This document shows, piece by piece, positions 1 to 6,211 of a DNA stretch of 8,592 nt. The stretch is taken from positions 1 to 8,592 of the forward strand of contig WFSH01000116.1 in assembly GCA_015486145.1 (NCBI GenBank), given 5' to 3'. This DNA comes from Mesoaciditogaceae bacterium. GTDB lineage: Bacteria; Thermotogota; Thermotogae; Mesoaciditogales; Mesoaciditogaceae. How positions within the stretch are numbered: position 1 is the stretch's first letter; each line of letters opens with the position of its first letter. The notes beneath the pieces were generated by a model. The model saw only the letters and a list, made by a program, of their open reading frames with translations, ran no database searches and was not told where the DNA came from. The position numbers and the translations under genes are program-made.

Positions 1-522
1 GTTTGGGGGCTTTCAACACGCGCCCATATTTTACCACTTTCAGGGGCTTTTGGTTATGGTATGACTCCAAGTTTTACATTTAGTTTTATTTTAACTTATC
101 TCAGACATTGGATCTTGCCTTTTCTCTCACTTTTTGTCGTGGCGCTTGGCGGTTGGGCAATAGGCATGAGGAATATGATAATATATGAACTTGAGGCTAA
201 TTATTCCAAATACATGGACTCATTAGGGGCTTCTCAAAAGCTTATAAGAAAATATGCGTATAGAAATGCTATTTTACCTCAAATGACAGGAGTTGCAATT
301 CAACTTGGAACGATGGTTGCGGGGGCTTTAACGACTGAAATAGTTTTCTCTTATCCCGGAATAGGTTATATTCTTTTTCAAGCCATCATGAACAAAGATT
401 ATCCGTTGATCCAGGGATGCTTTCTATTCATAATAATAGGAGTTTTGATTGCAAATTTTGTCGTTGACATATTGTATATGTTTGTAGATCCCAGAGTGAA
501 GATTGCTTACGAGGAAGGATGA
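1..522 (+). CDS. ABC importer permease, DppB/OppB type (5'-truncated)
   Basis: This is the inner-membrane permease subunit of an Opp/Dpp-family ABC importer; it forms half of the translocation channel. Frame 1 is open from the first base, and the residues before the first ATG (nt 61) include an ILPLSGAFGYG stretch typical of this family. The gene therefore continues upstream and nt 61 is not its start. The 173 visible residues are roughly the C-terminal half of a family usually near 330 aa. Three hydrophobic segments are visible (fragment residues about 38-56, 97-118 and 136-160). The EAA cytoplasmic loop that docks on the ATPase lies at about 71-94 (LGASQKLIRKYAYRNAILP). The protein ends with the usual VDPRV tail. 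The next gene starts 4 nt after the stop, with its ribosome-binding site inside this gene's end. Substrate is not readable from the permease; neighbouring glucanases suggest beta-linked oligosaccharides (inference) rather than peptides. Confidence 0.93.
   Translation, partial: VWGLSTRAHILPLSGAFGYGMTPSFTFSFILTYLRHWILPFLSLFVVALGGWAIGMRNMIIYELEANYSKYMDSLGASQKLIRKYAYRNAILPQMTGVAIQLGTMVAGALTTEIVFSYPGIGYILFQAIMNKDYPLIQGCFLFIIIGVLIANFVVDILYMFVDPRVKIAYEEG
511..519 (+). promoter_or_regulatory. Ribosome-binding site for the second permease
   Basis: The purine-rich string GAGGAAGGA lies 7 nt before the ATG at 527 and overlaps the last codons of the upstream gene. It supports ATG 527 over the in-frame TTG at 503, which would lie upstream of this site and has no comparable site before it. 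Confidence 0.6.
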
Positions 523-526
523 GTTT

Positions 527-1390
527 ATGAGGTTATCCGAAAAGTTAAAAAAATACGATGTGCTTTATTTTTTCTTGACCAACAACAGATTTAAAATAGG
601 TATATCAATATTGCTTTTTTTTATTCTTCTTTCGGTAATAGGACCATTTTTTGTTCGTTTTAAACCTTATGAGTTTGCCGGCATTCAAAGTGCCCCTCCT
701 TCTCTTGCACATCCGTTGGGTACAAATTCATTTGGATATGATCTCTACTCTCAAGTTATTATTGCGCTGGAGGGGACATGGGTCGTTGGTTTGGTTGGTG
801 GCATCGTCGCAACTTTGGTAGGCTTAGCTATTGGATTTTTTGCCGGATACAAAGGAGGATTCTGGGATGAGGTTCTCATGATGTTGACTAACATTCTGCT
901 TGTCATACCTTCAATAGCGCTTTTAATAATAATTGCGTCATTTTTAAACTCCAGAAGCATTCTCCTTGAAAGTGTCATAATAGGTTTAACAGGTTGGCCG
1001 TGGGTGGCAAGAGCGGTGAGAGCACAAACTTTGTCTTTAAAGTCTAGAGAATTTGTTAGTCTCTCTAAAATTTCGGGTGCTGGTACTATAAAGATTATCA
1101 TGCAAGACATAGCTCCAAATATGCTTTCTTATGTATTCATGGTTTTTATTTTGCAGTTTGGTGGTTCAATATTGGCGATAGTAGGACTATCTTTCATAGG
1201 ATTAGGGCCGACGAATCAAGTGTCACTTGGTGGAATTTTGCAAAACTCTGTGCTTTTCAACGCTTTGATCTTTGGGATGTGGTGGTGGATGATTCCACCA
1301 GGTATAATAATCACTTTCATGGTGGCTTCTCTGTATTTTATAAATATGGCAATGGATGAAGCTTTCAATCCAAGATTGAGAAAGATGTGA
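527..1390 (+). CDS. ABC importer permease, DppC/OppC type
   Basis: This is the second inner-membrane permease subunit, pairing with the DppB-type protein encoded just upstream. The 287 aa from ATG 527 match the usual family length of about 280-300. The N-terminal OppC-type region holds a short cytoplasmic lead and a first membrane helix (about 23-43), followed by the HPLGT motif (62-66) seen in nearly all DppC/OppC proteins. Further hydrophobic segments fall at about 86-107, 117-139, 147-160, 200-225 and 247-274. The EAA loop with the family's G...AP pattern is at about 175-198 (SKISGAGTIKIIMQDIAPN). The tail ends in the typical DEAFNPRLRKM. A TTG start at 503 would add 8 residues and overlap the upstream gene; the ribosome-binding site favours 527. 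It lies 4 nt after the first permease and 4 nt before the first ATPase, so these subunits are almost certainly co-transcribed. Confidence 0.94.
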   Translation: MRLSEKLKKYDVLYFFLTNNRFKIGISILLFFILLSVIGPFFVRFKPYEFAGIQSAPPSLAHPLGTNSFGYDLYSQVIIALEGTWVVGLVGGIVATLVGLAIGFFAGYKGGFWDEVLMMLTNILLVIPSIALLIIIASFLNSRSILLESVIIGLTGWPWVARAVRAQTLSLKSREFVSLSKISGAGTIKIIMQDIAPNMLSYVFMVFILQFGGSILAIVGLSFIGLGPTNQVSLGGILQNSVLFNALIFGMWWWMIPPGIIITFMVASLYFINMAMDEAFNPRLRKM

Positions 1391-1394
1391 GAGC

Positions 1395-2387
1395 ATGGAA
1401 ACGCTTTTGAAGGTGAAAGATTACAAAGTGTATTACCAAACTTTAAAAGGACACGTTAAAGCCATTGACGGGGTAGATTTTTTTGTGAGATCAAGAGAGG
1501 TGCTTGGGATTGCCGGAGAATCAGGTTGTGGCAAATCCACTCTTTCCAACTCTTTAATAAACATTAAAGCCCCTATGATTTACGAGGGAGGCGAAGTTTA
1601 TTTTGATGGAGTAGATATAACTAAATTAGATGTCAACAAAATGAGAACCCTTAGATACACGAAAATGTCAATAATTCCACAGTATGCCATGGATGCTATG
1701 AGTCCAACCAAGAAGATAAAGCGCATAATATTCGATCTTGTAAGAGAGCATGATAGGAAAATTGCCGAAGAAGAAATTATAAGCATTGCAAGGGGAAGAT
1801 TTAAAGAAGTTGGCCTCGTTGAATATGTTCTTAATAAATATCCAGTTGAACTTTCGGGAGGAATGAAGCAAAGAGTTGTCATGGTAATTTCGACTTTGAT
1901 GAATCCAAAGCTTTTAATTGCTGATGAAATAACGTCGGCATTGGATGTTTCTTCACAAAAATTCACGATCGAGATGCTTGAAGAATTCATGGACAAAGGA
2001 TACGTAGATTCGGTGATTTTCATAACACATGATCTATCAGTTTTGTATCAAATAGCAGATCGCATAATGATAATGTATGCTGGAAATGTTGCCGAAATAG
2101 GAACAACAGAAGAGATAATAAAATCTCCTCTTCATCCTTACACAAAAATGCTTGTGGAATCTCTTCCCAAAATGGATGTTCAGTATAAGAAGAAAAAATT
2201 AAAAGGTATTCCGGGTCATCCACCTAATTTGTTGAATTATCCTTCCGAGGGTTGTAGATTTTACGAGAGATGTCCAGTAAAAATCAATCCCCAGAAATGT
2301 AAATTGCAAAAGCCTCCACTTTTTGAAGTAAAGCCGGGACGGTATGTTGCTTGTTGGGCATATGCAGAAGGTGAAAAAGGTGAATGA
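1395..2387 (+). CDS. ABC importer ATPase, DppD/OppD type
   Basis: This is one of two different nucleotide-binding subunits that power the Opp/Dpp-type importer from the cytoplasmic face. The 330 aa fit the family. Visible motifs are Walker A GESGCGKST (41-49), Q-loop glutamine Q96 in IIPQYAMDAMSP, signature LSGGM (153-157), Walker B LLIADE (173-178), D-loop SALD (181-184) and switch histidine H212. The C-terminal oligopeptide/dipeptide-transporter extension starts at about 235 (SPLHPYT). It carries four cysteines, C287, C293, C302 and C320, in the arrangement associated with a [4Fe-4S] cluster in DppD-type proteins. Walker B is followed by isoleucine (DEIT) rather than the common proline (DEPT). 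The ATG at 1395 is 4 nt past the previous stop; its ribosome-binding site is weak (TGAGAG just upstream), so translation may depend on coupling to the permease gene. The assigned substrate class, beta-linked oligosaccharides, is inferred from neighbours only. Confidence 0.95.
   Translation: METLLKVKDYKVYYQTLKGHVKAIDGVDFFVRSREVLGIAGESGCGKSTLSNSLINIKAPMIYEGGEVYFDGVDITKLDVNKMRTLRYTKMSIIPQYAMDAMSPTKKIKRIIFDLVREHDRKIAEEEIISIARGRFKEVGLVEYVLNKYPVELSGGMKQRVVMVISTLMNPKLLIADEITSALDVSSQKFTIEMLEEFMDKGYVDSVIFITHDLSVLYQIADRIMIMYAGNVAEIGTTEEIIKSPLHPYTKMLVESLPKMDVQYKKKKLKGIPGHPPNLLNYPSEGCRFYERCPVKINPQKCKLQKPPLFEVKPGRYVACWAYAEGEKGE
2367..2373 (+). promoter_or_regulatory. Ribosome-binding site supporting the GTG start at 2380
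   Basis: GAAGGTG lies 6 nt before GTG 2380 and resembles the GGAGGTG consensus. Neither ATG 2344 nor ATG 2362, both in frame and further upstream, is preceded by a site of similar quality. The GTG start gives an N-terminus (MNEVLLKVENLSKIY) that fits the usual beginning of DppF/OppF proteins. Confidence 0.5.
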
Positions 2388-3393
2388 AGTACTTTTAAAA
2401 GTCGAAAACTTGAGTAAGATTTACCGTTCAGGAATAGCAGCTGGCGGAGTAACAACAGCAGTTGATAACGCTAATTTTGAGATAAAACCTGCAGAGATAG
2501 TGGCACTTGTAGGAGAAAGCGGAAGTGGGAAAACAACCTTAGGAAAGTTGATTCTTAGACTAATAAAGCCTTCTTTAGGGAAAATCATATACAATGGTAT
2601 TGACATTTCAAAATTAAAAGGAAGACGACTTGTGGAGTATTACAGACATGTTCAAGGCGTTTTTCAAGATCCCTTTTCTTCCTTTAATCCCATCTTCAAA
2701 GTAGATCGTGTTTTTGATCTGATCTTTGATAGTTACCTAAAAGAAATGAAGCAGAAAAAACGCGAACTTATAGCTAATGCACTTGAAAAAGTTATGCTCA
2801 ACCCAGATGATGTTTTTGGCAAGTATCCACATCAAATGAGTGGTGGGCAACTCCAAAGAATACTTATAGCTAGAACATTACTTTTAGATACCAAGCTTCT
2901 GATAGCGGACGAAATAATTTCCATGTTAGATGCTTCAGTAAGGGTGGATGTTTTGAATACCTTAGGAAAGTTAAAAGACGAAAACAAGATATCAGTGATA
3001 TTTGTAACTCACGATCTCTCGTTAGGTTATTATATAAGTGATACAACCATGATCATGTACAAAGGGAACATAGTAGAAATGGGAGATACCGAAAAAGTTT
3101 ACAGTAACCCGCTTCATCCCTACACACGAATGTTGCTATCAGTGGTCCCAACGGTAGATCGAAAGTGGGAGAAAAAGAAAGAAGAAGAGCTTTTTTCACT
3201 TTTCGAGAGTGGTAAAAGACGCATTTGGAACGGTTGTCCATATTACGATAGATGTCCTTTAGCCATGGAAGTATGTCAAAAAAAGCCTTCTCTCTTGGAA
3301 ATAGAAAGTGGGCATAAAGTCGCTTGTTACGCGGCTATTCAAAGCAAAGGGAGCAAAGCGGAGAAGACTTTTTCATCTGAAAACGAGAAATAA
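2380..3393 (+). CDS. ABC importer ATPase, DppF/OppF type
   Basis: This is the second nucleotide-binding subunit of the importer, expected to form a heterodimer with the DppD-type protein. From GTG 2380 it is 337 aa. Motifs are Walker A GESGSGKTT (45-53), Q-loop Q96 within VFQDPFSSFNP, signature MSGGQ (153-157), Walker B LLIADE (173-178), D-loop SMLD (181-184) and switch H211. A C-terminal Opp/Dpp extension carries C286, C292, C299 and C316, a probable [4Fe-4S] site. Unlike most family members, Walker B is followed by II rather than PT or PV. The last 20 or so residues form a charged, low-complexity tail. The start is uncertain: ATG 2362 (343 aa) and ATG 2344 (349 aa) are in frame. GTG 2380 is preferred for its ribosome-binding site and because its 8-nt overlap with the upstream stop is a classic coupling arrangement. 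The stop lies 14 nt before the GH16 start. Confidence 0.94.
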   Translation: MNEVLLKVENLSKIYRSGIAAGGVTTAVDNANFEIKPAEIVALVGESGSGKTTLGKLILRLIKPSLGKIIYNGIDISKLKGRRLVEYYRHVQGVFQDPFSSFNPIFKVDRVFDLIFDSYLKEMKQKKRELIANALEKVMLNPDDVFGKYPHQMSGGQLQRILIARTLLLDTKLLIADEIISMLDASVRVDVLNTLGKLKDENKISVIFVTHDLSLGYYISDTTMIMYKGNIVEMGDTEKVYSNPLHPYTRMLLSVVPTVDRKWEKKKEEELFSLFESGKRRIWNGCPYYDRCPLAMEVCQKKPSLLEIESGHKVACYAAIQSKGSKAEKTFSSENEK

Positions 3394-3398
3394 GGAGG
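3392..3398 (+). promoter_or_regulatory. Strong ribosome-binding site for the GH16 gene
   Basis: AAGGAGG overlaps the stop codon of the upstream ATPase gene and lies 9 nt before ATG 3408. It is the closest match to the consensus in the window, in keeping with a protein made in quantity for export. Confidence 0.7.
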
Positions 3399-3407
3399 CG
3401 TTTTGAA

Positions 3408-4787
3408 ATGAAAAGGTGCGTGCTGCTTTCAGTAATGGTATGCTTTTTAGCATCCCTAATTTTCGCAAGCACTTCTAATATGTTGGGAAACGCTGAATTT
3501 AATTTACCATTTTACACTCCTAAGTCAATTCCCGCAAATGGAGATATTTTTACCAATCACAATTGGTCTTTTCTTGTTAATGCTACAGGTAGCGGTACTG
3601 CAACAAGCGGTAATGGATACTTCAGAGCCACTTTTTTCACGTCTGGTTCAAACAGCTGGGCGGAGCAGTTACTGCAGTCGCCAATAACACTTGTTCATAA
3701 TGCGATATATAAAGTTAGCTTTAAGGCAAAGGCCTCTATCGCGAGAAATATTGAAGTAAAGATCGGAGGCACTGCCGATCTTGGATGGCCAGCCTATAAT
3801 CCAGGTTCTGGAATGGCCGGAGGAATGTTGTTTCGTCTTGAAAAGAATTGGAAAAATTACGAGTTTACCTTTATTATGCACAGGGCTACGGATAAACATG
3901 CTCGCTTTGAATTCGAATTGGGCCTTGCGACAGGAACGGTATGGATAACAGATGTTTCTCTTGAAAAAATTGGACAAATGCATTCTAAAGCTTCGACTAT
4001 TGTTATAAAGCCATCTTCGTTGGAAGATGTAAAAGGGTGGAAATTGATATTCAATCAAGATTTTGAAAATGCAACTGAAATTGACAGATCGGTGTGGAAT
4101 TTTGATGTTGGGAATGGAGAAGCAGAGGGCTTACAAGGATGGGGAAATAAAGAACTCGAGTATTATACTTCTAAAAACGCGTACATTTCAAACGGAGCAC
4201 TTGTAATAGAAGCAAGAAAGCAAAAAATAACTGATAAATATGGAACATATAACTACACATCTGCCCGTTTAAACACAGCTGGAAAATTCAGTTTTAAATA
4301 CGGTAAAGTGGTTATAAGAGCTAAACTTCCTCATGGTCAAGGTATTTGGCCGGCATTTTGGATGCTTGGAGATAATTTGGGTCAGGTTGGATGGCCAAAT
4401 TGTGGAGAAATAGACATTATGGAAATGTTAGGCAGTAATACATCCAAAGTTTATGGCACTGTACATGGCCCTATTTCTGGAGCTGTTGGCATAGGCAAAA
4501 GTTATACACTGTCTTCGGGTAGTTTTTCGGATTCTTATCACACATTCACATTTATATGGAACAGAAATGCGATGGGATGGTACGTAGATGGTCACCTTTA
4601 TTTCTTCCTTACTAAATCTTACGTGGAAGCAAATTACGGTTCTCAAGAATGGGTATATGATCATCCATTTTTCTTAATAATAAACCTTGCGGTGGGTGGA
4701 AATTGGCCTGGTAACCCGAATGAAAGTACAAAATTTCCTCAAAAAATGTACATAAAATACATAAAAGTGTATCAACCCGAAAAGTAA
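3408..4787 (+). CDS. Secreted GH16 laminarinase (endo-beta-1,3-glucanase) with N-terminal CBM
   Basis: The likely role is hydrolysis of internal beta-1,3 (and mixed beta-1,3/1,4) linkages in laminarin-like glucans outside the cytoplasm. The 459-aa product starts with a type I signal peptide (MKR, hydrophobic core about 4-18, cleavage probably after IFA at 18-20). No lipobox cysteine is present. Residues about 24-188 form a CBM4/9-type beta-sandwich module, with W53, W84 and the YKVSFKAKAS strand (101-110). A short linker follows, then the GH16 domain (about 205-457). The active-site strand is GEIDIMEM: nucleophile E334, D336 and acid/base E339. The extra methionine before E339 is the beta-bulge form found in laminarinases rather than lichenases. 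IWPAFWML (313-320) and NLAVGGNWPG (426-435) are further family signatures. T. maritima laminarinase (TM0024), as I recall, has a second CBM after the catalytic domain; this protein ends right after GH16. Exact specificity (beta-1,3 versus mixed-linkage) cannot be fixed from sequence alone. Confidence 0.93.
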   Translation: MKRCVLLSVMVCFLASLIFASTSNMLGNAEFNLPFYTPKSIPANGDIFTNHNWSFLVNATGSGTATSGNGYFRATFFTSGSNSWAEQLLQSPITLVHNAIYKVSFKAKASIARNIEVKIGGTADLGWPAYNPGSGMAGGMLFRLEKNWKNYEFTFIMHRATDKHARFEFELGLATGTVWITDVSLEKIGQMHSKASTIVIKPSSLEDVKGWKLIFNQDFENATEIDRSVWNFDVGNGEAEGLQGWGNKELEYYTSKNAYISNGALVIEARKQKITDKYGTYNYTSARLNTAGKFSFKYGKVVIRAKLPHGQGIWPAFWMLGDNLGQVGWPNCGEIDIMEMLGSNTSKVYGTVHGPISGAVGIGKSYTLSSGSFSDSYHTFTFIWNRNAMGWYVDGHLYFFLTKSYVEANYGSQEWVYDHPFFLIINLAVGGNWPGNPNESTKFPQKMYIKYIKVYQPEK

Positions 4788-4794
4788 AAAGTAA

Positions 4795-4823
4795 TTGATT
4801 TTTCAGTAATTATCGCTTAAAGT
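4795..4823 (+). promoter_or_regulatory. Weak candidate internal promoter upstream of the GH1 gene
   Basis: TTGATT (4795-4800) and TAAAGT (4818-4823) are separated by 17 nt and match 4 of 6 bases each of the sigma-70 -35 and -10 consensus. They lie in the 66-nt gap between the GH16 and GH1 genes, the largest gap here. In AT-rich DNA such matches arise often by chance, so this is only a suggestion that the two cytoplasmic enzymes might also be transcribed separately. Confidence 0.2.
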
Positions 4824-4838
4824 TCTAATTTTTTGAAA

Positions 4839-4847
4839 AAAGGGGTG
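4839..4847 (+). promoter_or_regulatory. Ribosome-binding site for the GH1 gene
   Basis: AAAGGGGTG lies 6 nt before ATG 4854 and is like the consensus AAAGGAGGTG with one base missing. It supports the annotated start. Confidence 0.6.
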
Positions 4848-4853
4848 TTGTAA

Positions 4854-6185
4854 ATGGAGAACAAAAGATTTCCAGAAGGATTCAAATGGGGAGTTGCCAC
4901 GGCATCGTATCAAATAGAAGGATCACCTTTGGCAGATGGAGCGGGTACATCCATATGGCACAGATTTTCACACACACCCGGCACCACTCACAACGGGGAT
5001 ACGGGGGACGTGGCGTGTGATCATTACCATCGATACAAAGAAGATGTGGCTATTATGAAAGAACTCGGTGTTAAAGCTTACAGATTTTCCATCGCATGGC
5101 CCAGAATATTCCCATATGGAAGAGGCAAGATAAATCTCAAGGGCATTGATTTCTACGATCGTCTTGTAGATGAATTGATGAACGCGGGGATAGAGCCATT
5201 TATAACACTTTATCATTGGGATTTGCCCGCGGCGCTTCAAGAGAAAGGTGGGTGGATGAACAGGGACATTGCGGGATGGTTTGCAGATTATGCAGATTAC
5301 GTATTCCAAAAACTCGGTGACAGAGTCAAACATTGGATCACACTTAATGAACCGTGGGTAACAGCGTTTATAGGGCACATGTTTGGCACCCATGCCCCTG
5401 GGGTAAAAGACGTTTTTGCCGCTTTCGAAGTGGTTCACAATCAACTGAGAGCTCATTCAAGAGCGGTAGAAGCTTTCAGAGAAGAGAATTTGGATGGGGA
5501 AATAGGGATAACATTGTCAAACCATTCACAAGCCCCGGCATCTCAAAGTGAAGCTGATGTCATGGCCGCTAAGATAGCGCACGAACAGGTGAATTATCCA
5601 CTCTTTTTGAATCCCATTTTCAAGGGAGATTATCCGGAACATCTCCTTTCAGTTGCAAAAGAATACTTTCCAAAAGACTACAAGCGTGATATGGGTGACA
5701 TAAAAAAGCCAATAGACTTTGTTGGGATAAACTATTACTCTGGGAGTTTGGTAAAAGCCGATCCAAGTGCACCGTTGGGAATAAAGAGTGTAGACCGAGG
5801 ATTGGAGAAAACCGAAATGGGATGGGAGATATATCCAGAAGGTTTGTACGACATACTCAAAGGGCTTCAGGACACGTACAATCCAAGAGAAGTATTCATA
5901 ACGGAAAATGGTGCTGCATTCAACGATAAAGTGGAAAACGGCGCGGTTCACGATGAAAAGAGGATAGACTATTTAAAGTTGCACTTTGAACAGGCACTTC
6001 GAGCCATTGGTGATGGGGTAAAGTTGAAAGGTTATTTCGTTTGGTCATTGATGGATAATTATGAATGGGCTGAGGGATATTCAAAGCGCTTTGGGATCGT
6101 GTATGTGGATTACGAAACACAAAAGCGCATTCTCAAAGACAGTGCAAAATGGTATTCAAAAGTGATCGCAAATAACTCACTTTAA
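4854..6185 (+). CDS. bglA: GH1 beta-glucosidase
   Basis: This is a retaining exo-beta-glycosidase that removes glucose from the non-reducing end of cello- or laminari-oligosaccharides; GH1 enzymes often also accept beta-galactosides and sometimes beta-mannosides. The 443 aa form a single (beta/alpha)8 barrel with no signal peptide, so it acts in the cytoplasm. The N-terminus has the GH1 signature FPEGFKWGVATASYQIEG (6-23), with Q20 contacting substrate. Other visible active-site parts are H121 and W122, TLNEP (163-167) with acid/base E166, N165, VGINYY (290-295), ITENG (349-353) with nucleophile E351, W397, and E404-W405 in NYEWAEG. The two catalytic positions equal those I recall for T. maritima BglA (446 aa). 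It follows the laminarinase gene by 66 nt and precedes the GH2 gene by 26 nt, placing it as the intracellular step after import. G+C is visibly higher here than in the transporter genes. Function as a beta-glucosidase is very likely; the preferred linkage is not known. Confidence 0.96.
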   Translation: MENKRFPEGFKWGVATASYQIEGSPLADGAGTSIWHRFSHTPGTTHNGDTGDVACDHYHRYKEDVAIMKELGVKAYRFSIAWPRIFPYGRGKINLKGIDFYDRLVDELMNAGIEPFITLYHWDLPAALQEKGGWMNRDIAGWFADYADYVFQKLGDRVKHWITLNEPWVTAFIGHMFGTHAPGVKDVFAAFEVVHNQLRAHSRAVEAFREENLDGEIGITLSNHSQAPASQSEADVMAAKIAHEQVNYPLFLNPIFKGDYPEHLLSVAKEYFPKDYKRDMGDIKKPIDFVGINYYSGSLVKADPSAPLGIKSVDRGLEKTEMGWEIYPEGLYDILKGLQDTYNPREVFITENGAAFNDKVENGAVHDEKRIDYLKLHFEQALRAIGDGVKLKGYFVWSLMDNYEWAEGYSKRFGIVYVDYETQKRILKDSAKWYSKVIANNSL

Positions 6186-6211
6186 CGTGGAGAGAAAAAG
6201 GGAGATGTGCC

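Noticed and set aside
503..526. TTG start adding 8 residues to the second permease
   Set aside because: It lies upstream of the clear ribosome-binding site at 511-519, and the ATG at 527 gives a normal family N-terminus.
751..1110. 119-codon open frame on the minus strand
   Set aside because: It lies wholly inside the second permease gene, opposite a frame with clear family motifs, and its translation has no recognisable domain.
1598..2023. 141-codon open frame on the minus strand
   Set aside because: It is antisense to the well-supported DppD-type ATPase gene and lacks any recognisable motif.
3408..3480. Possible lipoprotein signal on the GH16 enzyme
   Set aside because: No cysteine follows the hydrophobic core at the cleavage region (SLIFASTSN); the cysteines at residues 4 and 12 are inside the leader, so a type I signal peptide fits better.
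4829..4841. T6-G-A6 string resembling a terminator hairpin
   Set aside because: The two arms are separated by one base, so a stable hairpin cannot form; there is no GC-rich stem and the A-run merges with the ribosome-binding site of the next gene.
4968..5456. 162-codon open frame on the minus strand
   Set aside because: It is antisense to the GH1 gene in its more GC-rich part, where stop codons are rarer; no domain or convincing start site was seen.
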